Positions 18,491 through 27,954 are shown, counted from the first letter of the stretch. The stretch: 62,558 nt of DNA from an uncultured Opitutia bacterium (GCA_903825285.1 CAIJZY010000043.1:1-62558), one strand, 5' to 3'. The notes: generated by a model not told the origin, from the letters alone. Made by a program: numbers and translations.

Positions 18491-19408
18491 ATGGCAGCTC
18501 CCAAATCCCGTCTCGGCCGCGGACTCGGCGGCCTCATCGCCAGTTCCGCCCCGGCCACCCCCAAGCCCGAGCATCCGCCCCACGTCGTCGCCGCGCCGAT
18601 CGCCCCGACCCCCGGTTACCTGGAGGTCGCGGTTCACCTTGTGGAGCCGAGTCCCTACCAGGCGCGCCGGGAGATTCCGGAAGAGCAGCTCCACGAGCTG
18701 GCGGAGAGCATTCGCTCGGAGGGCCTGCTGCAGCCGATCGTCGTGCGCAAGGCCGGGGACAAGTACCAGCTCATTGCCGGCGAGCGCCGCTGGCGCGCCT
18801 TCCAGCAGCTCAAGCTGAAGTCCATTCCCGCCCGGCTCGTCGAGGCCAGCAACGCCTCCGCCGCCGCCCTCGGCCTGATTGAGAACCTCCAGCGCGAGGG
18901 CCTTAACCCGATCGAGGAGGCCCATGGCTACGCCAGCCTGATCCGCGATTTTGACCTGACCCAGGAGACCGCCGCCGACCGCGTCGGCAAGGCCCGCGCC
19001 ACCGTGGCGAACACCCTCCGCCTGCTCACGCTCGACGCCGAGATCCAGGGCTACCTGGCCAAGAACCTCCTCAGCGTGGGCCACGCGAAGGTCCTGCTGG
19101 GTGTCGCCGACACCGCCCAGCGCGCCGTGCTGGCCCGCCGTGCGATTGAGGAGGGCCTCAGCGTGCGCACGACCGAGAAGCTCGTGCAGGACCGCAAGGC
19201 CGCCGGCGGCCATGCCCGCACGACCAAGGCCCGCGGCGTTTCCGCGAAGGACGCCGAGGCGGTCGCCGATATCGCCAAGAAACTCACGTCCCACCTCGGC
19301 GCCCGCGTGGCCGTGCTGCACACCCCCAAGAAAGGTCGCATCGTCATCGAGTACCGCGGCAACGAGGACCTCCAGCGCCTGCTCGAAAAGCTGGGGATCG
19401 AGACCTAG
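18491..19408 (+). CDS. parB: Chromosome-partitioning protein ParB
   Basis: A ParB-family CTPase clamp that loads at parS sites and helps chromosome segregation (305 aa). N-terminal ARR-like leader SRLGRGLGGLIAS, then the CTP-binding domain with AGERRWRAFQQL and ENLQREGLNPIEEA, a helix-turn-helix (TQETAADRVGKARATVANTLRLL) and a C-terminal dimer domain. No parA gene lies next to it or elsewhere in the window, which is unusual, and I found no canonical parS palindrome here. Confidence 0.93.
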   Translation: MAAPKSRLGRGLGGLIASSAPATPKPEHPPHVVAAPIAPTPGYLEVAVHLVEPSPYQARREIPEEQLHELAESIRSEGLLQPIVVRKAGDKYQLIAGERRWRAFQQLKLKSIPARLVEASNASAAALGLIENLQREGLNPIEEAHGYASLIRDFDLTQETAADRVGKARATVANTLRLLTLDAEIQGYLAKNLLSVGHAKVLLGVADTAQRAVLARRAIEEGLSVRTTEKLVQDRKAAGGHARTTKARGVSAKDAEAVADIAKKLTSHLGARVAVLHTPKKGRIVIEYRGNEDLQRLLEKLGIET

Positions 19409-19429
19409 CGGGTGATCCGGTGGCTGGAA

Positions 19430-19511
19430 GTCAGTGGACCGTGAGCTCTGGACCGTGCGCGGGATCACAGAACTCCCTCAAATCCATGCGACTGTGGGAC
19501 CGTCCACAGTC
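19430..19511. repeat. GGACCGT word repeats with a small dyad
   Basis: The 177-base gap between parB and secG contains repeated GGACCGT/GACCGT words and a perfect 8-bp inverted repeat, GACTGTGG (19490-19497) with CCACAGTC (19504-19511). No T-run follows. It is another example of the word-type intergenic repeats in this window. Confidence 0.5.
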
Positions 19512-19585
19512 CACCAGCACCGTCGACCGATGCGCATCCCGGCATTGACAAATCCGGCGCGCGCCTGATTTTCTGACCCTTTCAC

Positions 19586-19924
19586 ATGAGCATTCTCCTC
19601 ACGGTCCTGACCGCTATCCTGATCCTCATCTCGGCGTTCCTGGTTCTGGTCGTCCTGGCCCAGAAGGCCAAGAGCGACGGCGGCGTGGGTTCAGCGCTGG
19701 GCGGCGGCATGACGGAGGCGACCTTCGGCGCCGACACCGGCAACGTGCTGAGCAAGGCGACGATCAACGCCGCCATCGCCTTCTTCGTGCTGAGCTTCAT
19801 CCTTTACCTCGGCCACATCTACCAGCGGAAGCACGCTTCTGCCGCGGCGGGTGATGCGCTGCCGACGATCTCGGCTCCCGCGGCCAAGCCGGCGACGCCG
19901 CCCACGGCCCCGGTCAAGCCCTGA
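19586..19924 (+). CDS. secG: Preprotein translocase subunit SecG
   Basis: A small membrane subunit of SecYEG (112 aa). Two membrane spans (LLTVLTAILILISAFLVLVV and INAAIAFFVLSFILYLGHIY) flank the conserved cytoplasmic loop QKAKSDGGVGSALGGG. An Ala/Pro-rich tail follows. A terminator lies about 20 bases after the stop. Confidence 0.93.
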   Translation: MSILLTVLTAILILISAFLVLVVLAQKAKSDGGVGSALGGGMTEATFGADTGNVLSKATINAAIAFFVLSFILYLGHIYQRKHASAAAGDALPTISAPAAKPATPPTAPVKP

Positions 19925-19928
19925 CCCC

Positions 19929-20816
19929 ATGCCGGTCCGGAGACACACGCCCGCCCTATTCTGGCGGGCGTTTTTTATTCTCACGGTCCTCGTGACCGGT
20001 CGCTTGCAGGCGGGCCCCGCGCCGTCCACCAATGCCGCGCCGGGCGAGTATCTGCAGTTTGGCACCCCCGATCAGGAGGAGGGCCGCCGCGTGCTGGCGG
20101 GCTTTCGCGCGGCGGGCATACCGGGTGAGTTCTACCTCGAGTTTGACCTGCACGTCCTGCCCCGGCGCGGTGACGAGCGCGTGTTGTCCGGACGCCTCTG
20201 GGGCGCACGCAACGAGCAGGGGGCCGTCACCCGCGTCGCGGTCACGGCCGACGGCGGCGGCGAGCGCCGACTGCTGATCCAGAACGGCCCGCAGGCGACA
20301 GTGTGGGGCGTGGACCTGGGCGCGGCGACCACCACCACGCGGGTGGTGGATGCGTTTGAGCCACTGGTGCCTGGGGTCGAGCTCACCGCCTTCGACCTCC
20401 AGATGCCCTACCTATACTGGCCCGACGCGAAGCTGGAACGCCTGACGCGCATCCGCAGCCGGCCGGCCCATGTGTTCCTCTTCCATCCGCCCGCGGCCTT
20501 CGCCGCGCAGCACCCCGAGATCCTTGGCGTGCGCGCCTACCTCGACACGCAGTTCAACGTGCCGGTGCAGAGCGAGCTCATCGGTCGGAACAGCCGCGTG
20601 CTGCGCACGCTTTCGCTGGTGGATTTGGCCAAGGTGGGCAACGAGTACATCCCGAAGTCCATCGACCTCCGAAACGACGAGACCCGCGACAAGACCCGCT
20701 TCCAGGTGACCGCGGCCGCGCTGGGCCAGTCCTTTCCCGCGACGGCATTTGCCCCCGGCGAGCTCGTCTCGCCGCCGCCGGCAATCCCGCGCCGCCTGGT
20801 GCCCATCGCGCCCTGA
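19929..20816 (+). CDS. LolA-like outer-membrane lipoprotein-sorting family protein
   Basis: A 295-residue exported protein with an N-terminal signal (FFILTVLVTGRLQAG). The C-terminal half resembles the LolA-like family of periplasmic lipid or lipoprotein carriers: LRTLSLVDLAKVGNEYIPKS followed by a basic, aspartate-rich strand. The substrate is unknown. The ATG at 19929 gives a good signal peptide, yet an intrinsic terminator hairpin falls across codons 7-16, so read-through from secG would be limited and expression may need its own promoter or anti-termination. A later non-ATG start would lose the signal peptide. Confidence 0.65.
   Translation: MPVRRHTPALFWRAFFILTVLVTGRLQAGPAPSTNAAPGEYLQFGTPDQEEGRRVLAGFRAAGIPGEFYLEFDLHVLPRRGDERVLSGRLWGARNEQGAVTRVAVTADGGGERRLLIQNGPQATVWGVDLGAATTTTRVVDAFEPLVPGVELTAFDLQMPYLYWPDAKLERLTRIRSRPAHVFLFHPPAAFAAQHPEILGVRAYLDTQFNVPVQSELIGRNSRVLRTLSLVDLAKVGNEYIPKSIDLRNDETRDKTRFQVTAAALGQSFPATAFAPGELVSPPPAIPRRLVPIAP
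19947..19976 (+). terminator. Terminator of secG, embedded in the next gene's start
   Basis: A perfect 9-bp stem ACGCCCGCC with GGCGGGCGT, a 7-base loop and a TTTTTT run. By form it is a strong intrinsic terminator for secG. It lies entirely inside the signal-peptide codons of the gene that starts at 19929. Confidence 0.8.
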
Positions 20817-20890
20817 CGCGCGCGGAAGATCTCAGAGTCTGCTCGCCAGCGATCGCAGCTGGCTAGATCCACCAGCCAAGGCTGCGGTCA

Positions 20891-20920
20891 TCTTCGTGTG
20901 CTTCGTGTCCTTCGTGGTGA
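20891..20920. repeat. Triple CTTCGTG nonamer
   Basis: Three tandem nonamers (CTTCGTGTG, CTTCGTGTC, CTTCGTGGT) lie in the 217-base gap before the GH99-like gene. They match the arms of the dyads at 8920-9071 and 39310-39373, but here only one arm is seen. The rest of the gap (20940-20967) has GGAGGC-type words and no gene. Confidence 0.65.
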
Positions 20921-21033
20921 CATTTCCTAGAAGTGATCGCGGAGGCTCGGAGAGGCGGAGGCGCGGAATTCCTGCCTCTTGCGGCCAACCAAGGCGCCTT
21001 GCGTCCGGGGATCGAAGGCGGCTTGCTCGGGAC

Positions 21034-22170
21034 ATGGCCGCGAAGGCGCATCGTCCGGAAGTTGCCGCGATCTACTGCCCGCTCTGGCACAACTATGACC
21101 ATGCCAGCTCGTGGAAGGGCGAGGGCTGGTGCGAGTGGGAGCTGGTGCGCACGGCGAAGCCGCGCTTTCCCGGGCACCGCCTGCCGCTGCGGCCGAGCTG
21201 GGGCTTCTTCGACGAGAGCAACCCACGGTGGGCGTCGCGCGAGATCGCACTGGCGGCCGATCACGGCATCGATGTCTTCATCTTCGACTGGTACTGGTAC
21301 AGCGGTGTGAAGCTGATGGAGGAGGCGCTGGAACGCGGCTTCCTCCAGGCGCCGAACCGCCGCCGGCTCAAGTTCGCGCTGATGTGGGCGAACCACAACT
21401 GGGCCGACTATTTCCCGGCGCCTTTCGACCAGCCCTGGAATTCGTGGCTGCCGATGCGCCATTCGCCCCGCGACCTCGACCGCGTCATCGCCTTTGCAAG
21501 CGAGCACTATTTCCGGCAGCCCAATTACTGGCGTGTGGACGGCCGCCTGTTCTTCAGCCTTTTCCAGGCGGAGTGGTTCGTGCAGGAGTTGGGCGGCCCG
21601 GCGGCCACGCGCCGACTGCTGGCCCGCATCGACCGTCGCCTGCGTGCGGCCGGACTCCCGCCCATGCACTGGAATGCGATGACCTGGAGCGCGGCGCCGG
21701 TCGCCATGCTGCAGGAGGCCGGATTCCACAGCACGACCACCTACAACATCATTTCCAGCGGAAAACCTCGCGCGGGGCTGATCCAGTCCTACCCCGACGT
21801 CGCGGCGGCGCATGTTCGCAAGTGGCGCGAGCTCGCGGCGGCCCCGCTGCCGCACTGTCCCGTGGTCACGATGGGCTGGGACGTCACCATGCGCTGCGAC
21901 CCGAAGCTGCGCTGGCCGTTTCCGCGCTCCCGGCGCACCGGCCAGCACGACTATCCCTATTGCCACGTTGTCGTGGGCAACACCCCGCGGCGCTTTGGTG
22001 CGCTGTGCCGGCAGGCGGCGGAGCACGTCCAGGCGGACCCGCGGCAGCCGTTCGCGGTGTTCGTCAACGCCTGGAACGAATGGACCGAGTACAGCTTCCT
22101 GCTGCCCGAACGGCGCCACGGCCTGGGTTACCTGCGGGAACTGCGGCGTGCGTTTCGCACGCCACGCTAG
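21034..22170 (+). CDS. GH99-like / WbsX-type glycosyltransferase-associated protein
   Basis: A 378-residue cytosolic protein of the glycoside-hydrolase-family-99-like (WbsX) group often found in polysaccharide loci. The family pattern is visible as YCPLWHNYDHASSWKGEGWCEWE, FDWYWYSG, MWANHNWADY and the C-terminal NAWNEWTEYSFLLPE, whose acidic residues are likely catalytic. The start at 21034 is the first ATG that keeps the conserved N-terminus without a low-complexity extension. The enzyme's exact reaction is unproven. Confidence 0.8.
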   Translation: MAAKAHRPEVAAIYCPLWHNYDHASSWKGEGWCEWELVRTAKPRFPGHRLPLRPSWGFFDESNPRWASREIALAADHGIDVFIFDWYWYSGVKLMEEALERGFLQAPNRRRLKFALMWANHNWADYFPAPFDQPWNSWLPMRHSPRDLDRVIAFASEHYFRQPNYWRVDGRLFFSLFQAEWFVQELGGPAATRRLLARIDRRLRAAGLPPMHWNAMTWSAAPVAMLQEAGFHSTTTYNIISSGKPRAGLIQSYPDVAAAHVRKWRELAAAPLPHCPVVTMGWDVTMRCDPKLRWPFPRSRRTGQHDYPYCHVVVGNTPRRFGALCRQAAEHVQADPRQPFAVFVNAWNEWTEYSFLLPERRHGLGYLRELRRAFRTPR

Positions 22171-22201
22171 ACCTTGGCCCGCGACGGAGCCTGCGCCGAT
22201 C

Positions 22202-23332
<1,131 letters not shown>

Positions 23333-23471
23333 GGGGGTGGGGAAGGAAAGGCTGCGTTGAAACTCCAACAATCCCCAGCTGAGTCAATTTCTTATCCGCG
23401 GCAATAATAGTTGCCCCGGTGCTCGGTGAAGGGCCTTATTCCTGCTGGTCTGCGTTATCCCCCCATCCGTC

Positions 23472-23789
23472 ATGACCTCCCGTGCTGCCAAGGCTTCCGC
23501 TCCTCTCACCTGCGATCTCTCCCACGGGCTGATCGCCAAAATTTCAGCCATCCGGAAAGGCCGTGGACTCAAGACCGCGAGCGAGGCCGTGCGCCTCGCC
23601 ATCGCGGAGTTTGAGTTCGAGTCCTGCCGCCCGGTCCACGAGGCGCATCAGCAGATCTCGGTGCGCATCAGCCCCGCGCAGCGCGCGCTGCTGCGGCGCC
23701 AGGCGAAGCGCACCGACACCAGCGTCGGCGAACTCGTCCGCCTCGCGCTCGAGGCGCTGCCGGTCCGCGCGCCGCGCGTCCGCCGCTGA
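23472..23789 (+). CDS. Tandem ribbon-helix-helix-like DNA-binding protein
   Basis: A 105-residue basic protein made of two similar halves, each like a ribbon-helix-helix module. Half one runs from LTCDLSHGLIAKISAI to TASEAVRLAIAEFEFE. Half two runs from QISVRISPAQRALLRRQAK to SVGELVRLALEALPV. The two halves share a beta-strand, a helix and an S-x-E-x-V-R-L-A-x helix. RHH proteins normally dimerise, so an internal duplication could act as one pseudo-dimer. It stands alone between the ABC ATPase and an aminotransferase; the target is unknown. Confidence 0.6.
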   Translation: MTSRAAKASAPLTCDLSHGLIAKISAIRKGRGLKTASEAVRLAIAEFEFESCRPVHEAHQQISVRISPAQRALLRRQAKRTDTSVGELVRLALEALPVRAPRVRR

Positions 23790-23854
23790 CCACCCGCGCT
23801 AGGACGGTGCGGGGGCTTGCTTTTGCGCCGTCGGTTTCCTTTTAGTGGTGGTCC

Positions 23855-25048
23855 ATGACCTCTGCACCGCTGCCGCTGTCCGTCTGGGCCCGCAACATCT
23901 CGCCGTCGCCAACCCTCGCGGTGGACGCCAAGGCGAAGGCCATGCAGGCGGCCGGCGCGGACGTCTGCAGCTTCGCGGCGGGCGAGCCGGACTTCGACAC
24001 GCCCGACCACATCAAGGAGGCGTGCATCACGGCCCTGCGGGGCGGCAAGACGAAGTACGGCCCGACGCCCGGCATCGAGGTGCTGCGGCAGGCGATCGTG
24101 AACCGCTACGCCGCCGAGTACGGCCTCAAGGCCACCATCGCCCAGGTGATCGTCTCCCCCGGCGGCAAGTTCAACTGCTTCCTCGGCATCCTCGCCACTT
24201 GCTCGCCCGGCGACGAGGTGATCATCCCGGCGCCGTACTGGGTCAGCTACCCCGAGATGGTGAAGCTGTCCGGCGCCACCCCGCGCTTCGTGCTCTGCGA
24301 CGACCGCACGGGCTTCAAGCTCACGCCGGCCCAGCTCAGCGCCGCCCTCACGCCGAAGACTCGGCTGCTGGTCCTCAATTCCCCGTCCAATCCCACCGGC
24401 GCCGTCTACACGCGCGCGGAGCTGTCCGCCCTGGTGGACATCGCGGTGCGGCACAACCTCTACATCCTGTCCGATGAGATGTACGAGCACCTGATCTATG
24501 ACGGCGCGACCCCGACCTGCCTGGCGACGCTGTCGCCCGAGGCCGAGGCGCGCGTGATCACGGTGGCGGGCTTCTCGAAGACCTACGCCATGACCGGCTG
24601 GCGCATCGGCACGACGCTCGCGCCGCTGCCGGTGGCGAAGGCCATCGCCGAGTTGCAGAGCCAGATGTCGTCCAACGTCACGACCTTCGCCCAGTACGGT
24701 GCGCTGGCGGCGCTGCAGGAGAAGGAAAAGACCTCCGCGGCCCTCGCCACGATGCTCACGGCCTTCGACCGCCGCCGTCGCAACCTGCACGCCGAGCTCA
24801 ACCGCATTCCCGGCATCCACTGCCTGCTCGCCCAGGGCGCGTTCTACCTGTTCCCGAACATCTCCTCCTTCGGGCTCAAGGACGTTGATTTCTGCAACCG
24901 GCTGCTCGACTCCGAGCAGGTCGCGGCCGTCCCCGGCAGCGCCTTCGGCGCCGAGGGCTACCTGCGGCTGAGCTATGCCACGAGCGACGCGACCATCGCC
25001 AAGGGCGTCGCCCGACTCGCCAAGTTCTGCGCCTCGCTGAAGAAGTGA
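23855..25048 (+). CDS. Aspartate-type class I aminotransferase
   Basis: PLP aminotransferase (397 aa) of the 1-beta aspartate/prephenate aminotransferase group. N-terminal [21 protein letters not shown] and [17 protein letters not shown], then [24 protein letters not shown], the PLP-lysine site [16 protein letters not shown] and the terminal Arg in YLRLSYATS. It may make aspartate, or glutamate/arogenate partners of aromatic synthesis. The stop overlaps a possible GTG start of the sulfurtransferase gene behind it. Confidence 0.9.
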   Translation: MTSAPLPLSVWARNISPSPTLAVDAKAKAMQAAGADVCSFAAGEPDFDTPDHIKEACITALRGGKTKYGPTPGIEVLRQAIVNRYAAEYGLKATIAQVIVSPGGKFNCFLGILATCSPGDEVIIPAPYWVSYPEMVKLSGATPRFVLCDDRTGFKLTPAQLSAALTPKTRLLVLNSPSNPTGAVYTRAELSALVDIAVRHNLYILSDEMYEHLIYDGATPTCLATLSPEAEARVITVAGFSKTYAMTGWRIGTTLAPLPVAKAIAELQSQMSSNVTTFAQYGALAALQEKEKTSAALATMLTAFDRRRRNLHAELNRIPGIHCLLAQGAFYLFPNISSFGLKDVDFCNRLLDSEQVAAVPGSAFGAEGYLRLSYATSDATIAKGVARLAKFCASLKK

Positions 25049-25092
25049 CCGCGGGGACGACGGACGTCCTCCGCCATCGGCCCCGGGACGCC

Positions 25093-25932
25093 ATGCTCAT
25101 CGACCACCAGCGACTGCGGGACCATCTCGCCGACCCGGTGTGGGTGGTGTTCGACTGCCGGCACGATCTCCAGCAGGCCGGGCGCGGCGCCCAGCTCTAC
25201 CGCGAGGGCCACATCCCGGGCGCGCATTTTGCCCCCGTGGACACGGCGCTGTCCGGGGCCAAGTCCGGCTCCAACGGACGGCACCCGCTGCCGCGGCCGG
25301 AGGACTTCGGGAATTTCCTTTCGCAGCAAGGCGTCACGCCTGCGACGCAGGTCGTGGCCTATGACGACGTCGGCGGCCAATATGCGGCGCGGCTCTGGTG
25401 GCTGGCGCGCTGGATCGGCCTGAAGCACGTCGGCGTGCTCGACGGCGGCTGGCCGAAGTGGTGCGCCGCGGGTCTGCCCGTAACCACGGAGGTCCCGGTG
25501 CCACGTCCCGCGCCAACGCTGGCCGCGCAGCCGAGTTCCGGCCTCTGGGTGACGGCCGCGGAGGTGCGCGACGGAATCGAGCGGAGCCAGTGCCTCGTGG
25601 TGGATGCCCGGGCACCGGAGCGTTATCGCGGCGAGGTGGAGCCGCTGGATCCCGTGGCCGGGCACATTCCGACGGCGCGGAACCGATTCTACAAAACGAA
25701 CCTCAACCCCGATCTCACGCTGCGGCCCGCGGCCGAGCTCCGCCGGGAGTTTGAGGAACTGCTGGCGGGACGCCCGCCCGCCGAGGTGGTGCACCAGTGC
25801 GGCTCGGGTATCACGGCCTGCGCAAATCTCCTGGCGATGGAGCATGCCGGCCTGACCGGCTCCAAGCTCTACGCCGGTTCCTGGAGCGAGTGGGTCGCGG
25901 ACCCGACGCGGCCGGTGGCCCGGGGCGCCTGA
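25093..25932 (+). CDS. Thiosulfate/3-mercaptopyruvate sulfurtransferase
   Basis: A two-domain rhodanese. The inactive N-domain (VWVVFDCRHDL, YREGHIPGAHFA, VLDGGWPKW) is followed by the active C-domain (LVVDARAPERYRGE, GHIPTARNRFY), with the catalytic cysteine in VHQCGSGITACAN. The loop CGSGITA is of the mercaptopyruvate-sulfurtransferase type. I place the start at the ATG at 25093, just before the rhodanese fold. A GTG at 25045 overlapping the upstream stop is the alternative and would add 16 residues. Confidence 0.88.
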   Translation: MLIDHQRLRDHLADPVWVVFDCRHDLQQAGRGAQLYREGHIPGAHFAPVDTALSGAKSGSNGRHPLPRPEDFGNFLSQQGVTPATQVVAYDDVGGQYAARLWWLARWIGLKHVGVLDGGWPKWCAAGLPVTTEVPVPRPAPTLAAQPSSGLWVTAAEVRDGIERSQCLVVDARAPERYRGEVEPLDPVAGHIPTARNRFYKTNLNPDLTLRPAAELRREFEELLAGRPPAEVVHQCGSGITACANLLAMEHAGLTGSKLYAGSWSEWVADPTRPVARGA

Positions 25933-25988
25933 GGTTCGCGCCACACGCCCGGCTTGCCTCCGGAAGCACGCCGCCGTCCCTTGAGGAC

Positions 25989-26471
25989 ATGATCCACCGA
26001 CTGGTACGAGAGCAGCGTGTGCCAGGCCGCCCGGCGGCCATCTGGGAATTCTTCGCCGCGCCGCGCAACCTCAACGCCCTCACGCCGCGCAACCTCTCGT
26101 TCGCCATCGTCGGCGCGGAGCCTGGTCGGATGCATGCCGGGCAGCTCATCGAATACCGGATCGGCGTGCTGCCGGGTGTGACCACACGGTGGCTGACGGA
26201 GATCACCCATGTGCAGGAGGGCGAATTCTTCGTCGACGAGCAGCGCTTGGGTCCATACCGGCTCTGGCACCACGAGCATCACTTTGCACCCGATGTGTCC
26301 GGTGACGGCGTGCGGATGACGGACCGCGTGACCTATGAAGTCGGCTGGAGCCTGCTGGGCGAGGCAGTGCATGCGCTTTGGATCCGCCGCCAGCTGGCCG
26401 AGATCTTTGCGTACCGCAGCCGGAAGATCGCGGAACTGTTCCCGGAATCCGCAGCCGGTCCGAAGGCCTGA
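25989..26471 (+). CDS. SRPBCC (START-like) family protein
   Basis: A 160-residue helix-grip protein of the SRPBCC/cyclase-dehydrase type, which binds hydrophobic ligands. Features are IWEFFAAPRNLNALTP, GQLIEYRIGVLPG, RWLTEITHVQEGEFFVDEQ and the C-terminal helix LAEIFAYRSRKIAELF. Proteins like this often occur with photolyase- or epimerase-like partners, but none is next to it here. The ligand is unknown. The start at 25989 precedes the first beta strand. Confidence 0.8.
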   Translation: MIHRLVREQRVPGRPAAIWEFFAAPRNLNALTPRNLSFAIVGAEPGRMHAGQLIEYRIGVLPGVTTRWLTEITHVQEGEFFVDEQRLGPYRLWHHEHHFAPDVSGDGVRMTDRVTYEVGWSLLGEAVHALWIRRQLAEIFAYRSRKIAELFPESAAGPKA

Positions 26472-26481
26472 CCGGTGGGCA

Positions 26482-26513
26482 ATAAAAAGCGCCGGTCCAA
26501 CTCGGGCCGGCGC
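26482..26513 (-). terminator. Terminator of the OmpW-like gene
   Basis: Read on the minus strand, a 10-bp stem (GCGCCGGCCC with GGACCGGCGC, one G-U pair) with a 5-base loop runs into TTTTTATTG. It starts about 23 bases after the OmpW-like stop. Confidence 0.85.
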
Positions 26514-26535
26514 GACCACACACAAAGGTCAGGGC

Positions 26536-27165
26536 TTAGAACTCGTAGCGGAGACCGACGGCGTAGAGCCACGGATCGAGGCGGGCCTCGGTCAGCGTCG
26601 CGGCGGCGGTCATCACGTCGGAGCGGATCATGGCGCGCTTGACGTCGATGTTGAAGGACCACGAGTCGTCGATCTTCCAGTCCACGCCGCCCTGCGCGGC
26701 CAGGCCGAGGCTGTGGTTGTTGAGGTGCAGCGGCACACCAGCGACCACGAGGTTGCTGTCCCAGATCAGGGTGAAATTGACGCCGGCGCCGATGTAGGGA
26801 CGGAACGAGCCGCCCGAGTTGGCGCGGTACTGCAGCAGGAAGGTGGGCGGGAGATGTTTGAACGTGCCCAGCTTGCCCACGCCGGCGAGGGTGACGTCCT
26901 GCGTCTGCGGGATGGTCAGCACGACCTCGGCGCCGAAGCTGTCGGTGAAGGCGTAATCCACATCGATCTCGGGGATCATCTTGTCGTTCACAGCGACGGC
27001 ATTCTTCGGGAAGTTGATCCCGAGGGCGGTGAATGCATCGGACTGGTCCACGGTCTGAAGGTAGGTGGCCCGGAGGCGGACCGACCAGGGACTGGCGGCC
27101 TGGACAGCCGCGGCGGTGAGCACCAGCAGGGCGCTGCAGGCGAGGAGACGGAGCGATAGCTTCAT
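26536..27165 (-). CDS. OmpW-family outer-membrane beta-barrel protein
   Basis: A 209-residue protein with an N-terminal signal peptide (LACSALLVLTAAAVQA) and an eight-strand barrel pattern. WSVRLRATYLQT at the start, FLLQYRANSGGSFRPYIGAG in the middle and a final aromatic residue (YAVGLRYEF) are typical of OmpW. The family forms narrow hydrophobic-lined channels in the outer membrane. The start at 27165 puts the signal peptide first. It is followed by a strong terminator and seems monocistronic. Confidence 0.88.
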   Translation of the reverse strand: MKLSLRLLACSALLVLTAAAVQAASPWSVRLRATYLQTVDQSDAFTALGINFPKNAVAVNDKMIPEIDVDYAFTDSFGAEVVLTIPQTQDVTLAGVGKLGTFKHLPPTFLLQYRANSGGSFRPYIGAGVNFTLIWDSNLVVAGVPLHLNNHSLGLAAQGGVDWKIDDSWSFNIDVKRAMIRSDVMTAAATLTEARLDPWLYAVGLRYEF

Positions 27166-27345
27166 GGGTAGGGTAGTAGAGCCGCAGGAAAATCCGGCGG
27201 CATGGCGCATCCTAGCGGAATCCGGCACGGGGCTTCTCGGCATCCGTTGTCTTTGATGACGCATGGTTTGACCGACAGGGAAGGCGGGATCGCCGGGCGT
27301 GCGATTCTGGTTGCCCGCGGCGCGATTTTTCCGCGCCTTGGACGC

Positions 27346-27465
27346 ATGGGAGCCAAATATCTGCCGACGCACCGCGACCTCCAGGCCAGCCGCCGCTTTC
27401 AGCAAAAGCAGAACCCGCTGCGAAAGTTCAAGCCGGCCCCGGCGAAAAAAGGGAAGCGCAAGTAG
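27346..27465 (+). CDS. Possible small basic protein
   Basis: A 39-codon frame upstream of and divergent from the OmpW-like gene. It encodes a very basic peptide with a lysine-rich tail (FKPAPAKKGKRK) and no hydrophobic segment. Such peptides can bind RNA or ribosomes, but I do not recognise this one and no strong ribosome site is seen. It may be chance. Confidence 0.3.
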   Translation: MGAKYLPTHRDLQASRRFQQKQNPLRKFKPAPAKKGKRK

Positions 27466-27481
27466 GGCGAGCGACCATTGC

Positions 27482-27568
27482 GGTCAGTTGATAGCTGACA
27501 GTTGAAAGTTGAAAGCCGGACGAACAAAGGCATCCACAGCTTTCAACCTTCAACGATCAACTGGTCGC
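27482..27568. repeat. AGTTGAA word dyad
   Basis: Left arm 27482-27518 carries GGTCAGTTGAT and GTTGAAAGTTGAAAGC. The right arm 27539-27568 carries GCTTTCAACCTTCAAC and GATCAACTGGTC, its approximate complement. Together they make an imperfect inverted repeat just downstream of the PhnA-like gene. Confidence 0.6.
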
Positions 27569-27574
27569 ATCTCC

Positions 27575-27901
27575 TCAGCCCTTCTTCACGAAGCAGGCCT
27601 TCAGCGCCATGGCGGTGCCGTCGATGCGGCAGTCGATCTCGTGGTCGCCGTCGACGAGGCGGATGTTCTTGGCCTTGGTGCCGCCCTTCAGCACTCCGCC
27701 GCCGCCGCGGAGCTTGAGGTCCTGGATGAGGATCACGGTGTCGCCATCGGCGAGCACGTTGCCATGGGCGTCTTTCACCACGCGCGCCGCGACGGGGGCC
27801 TCCTCCTTGGGCCATTCATGGCCGCAGGTCGCGCACTCCCAGCGGTCCGGGTGGCTGAGCACATCGTCAAGGGAGCAGGCGGGGCAGGTGGGTTTGGGCA
27901 T
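27575..27901 (-). CDS. PhnA/YjdM-type zinc-ribbon protein
   Basis: A 108-residue protein with an N-terminal zinc ribbon (CPACS and CATCGHEW) and a C-terminal SH3-like domain (VKDAHGNVLADGDTVILIQD, LKGGTKAKNIRLVDGD). The family was once linked to phosphonoacetate hydrolysis, but that name is not supported for most members. It lies 66 bases behind icd on the same strand. Confidence 0.88.
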   Translation of the reverse strand: MPKPTCPACSLDDVLSHPDRWECATCGHEWPKEEAPVAARVVKDAHGNVLADGDTVILIQDLKLRGGGGVLKGGTKAKNIRLVDGDHEIDCRIDGTAMALKACFVKKG

Positions 27902-27908
27902 GGGAATG

Positions 27909-27954
27909 GAAACAACGCGCCCGCCGTCCGGCGGTGAGGCCGGGGCGGCGGGCG
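27909..27954 (-). terminator. Hairpin after icd
   Basis: A perfect 9-bp stem, CGCCCGCCG (27918-27926) with CGGCGGGCG (27946-27954), encloses a GC-rich loop. On the minus strand it is followed by GTTGTTTCC, so it may be a weak terminator between icd and the PhnA-like gene. Confidence 0.4.
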
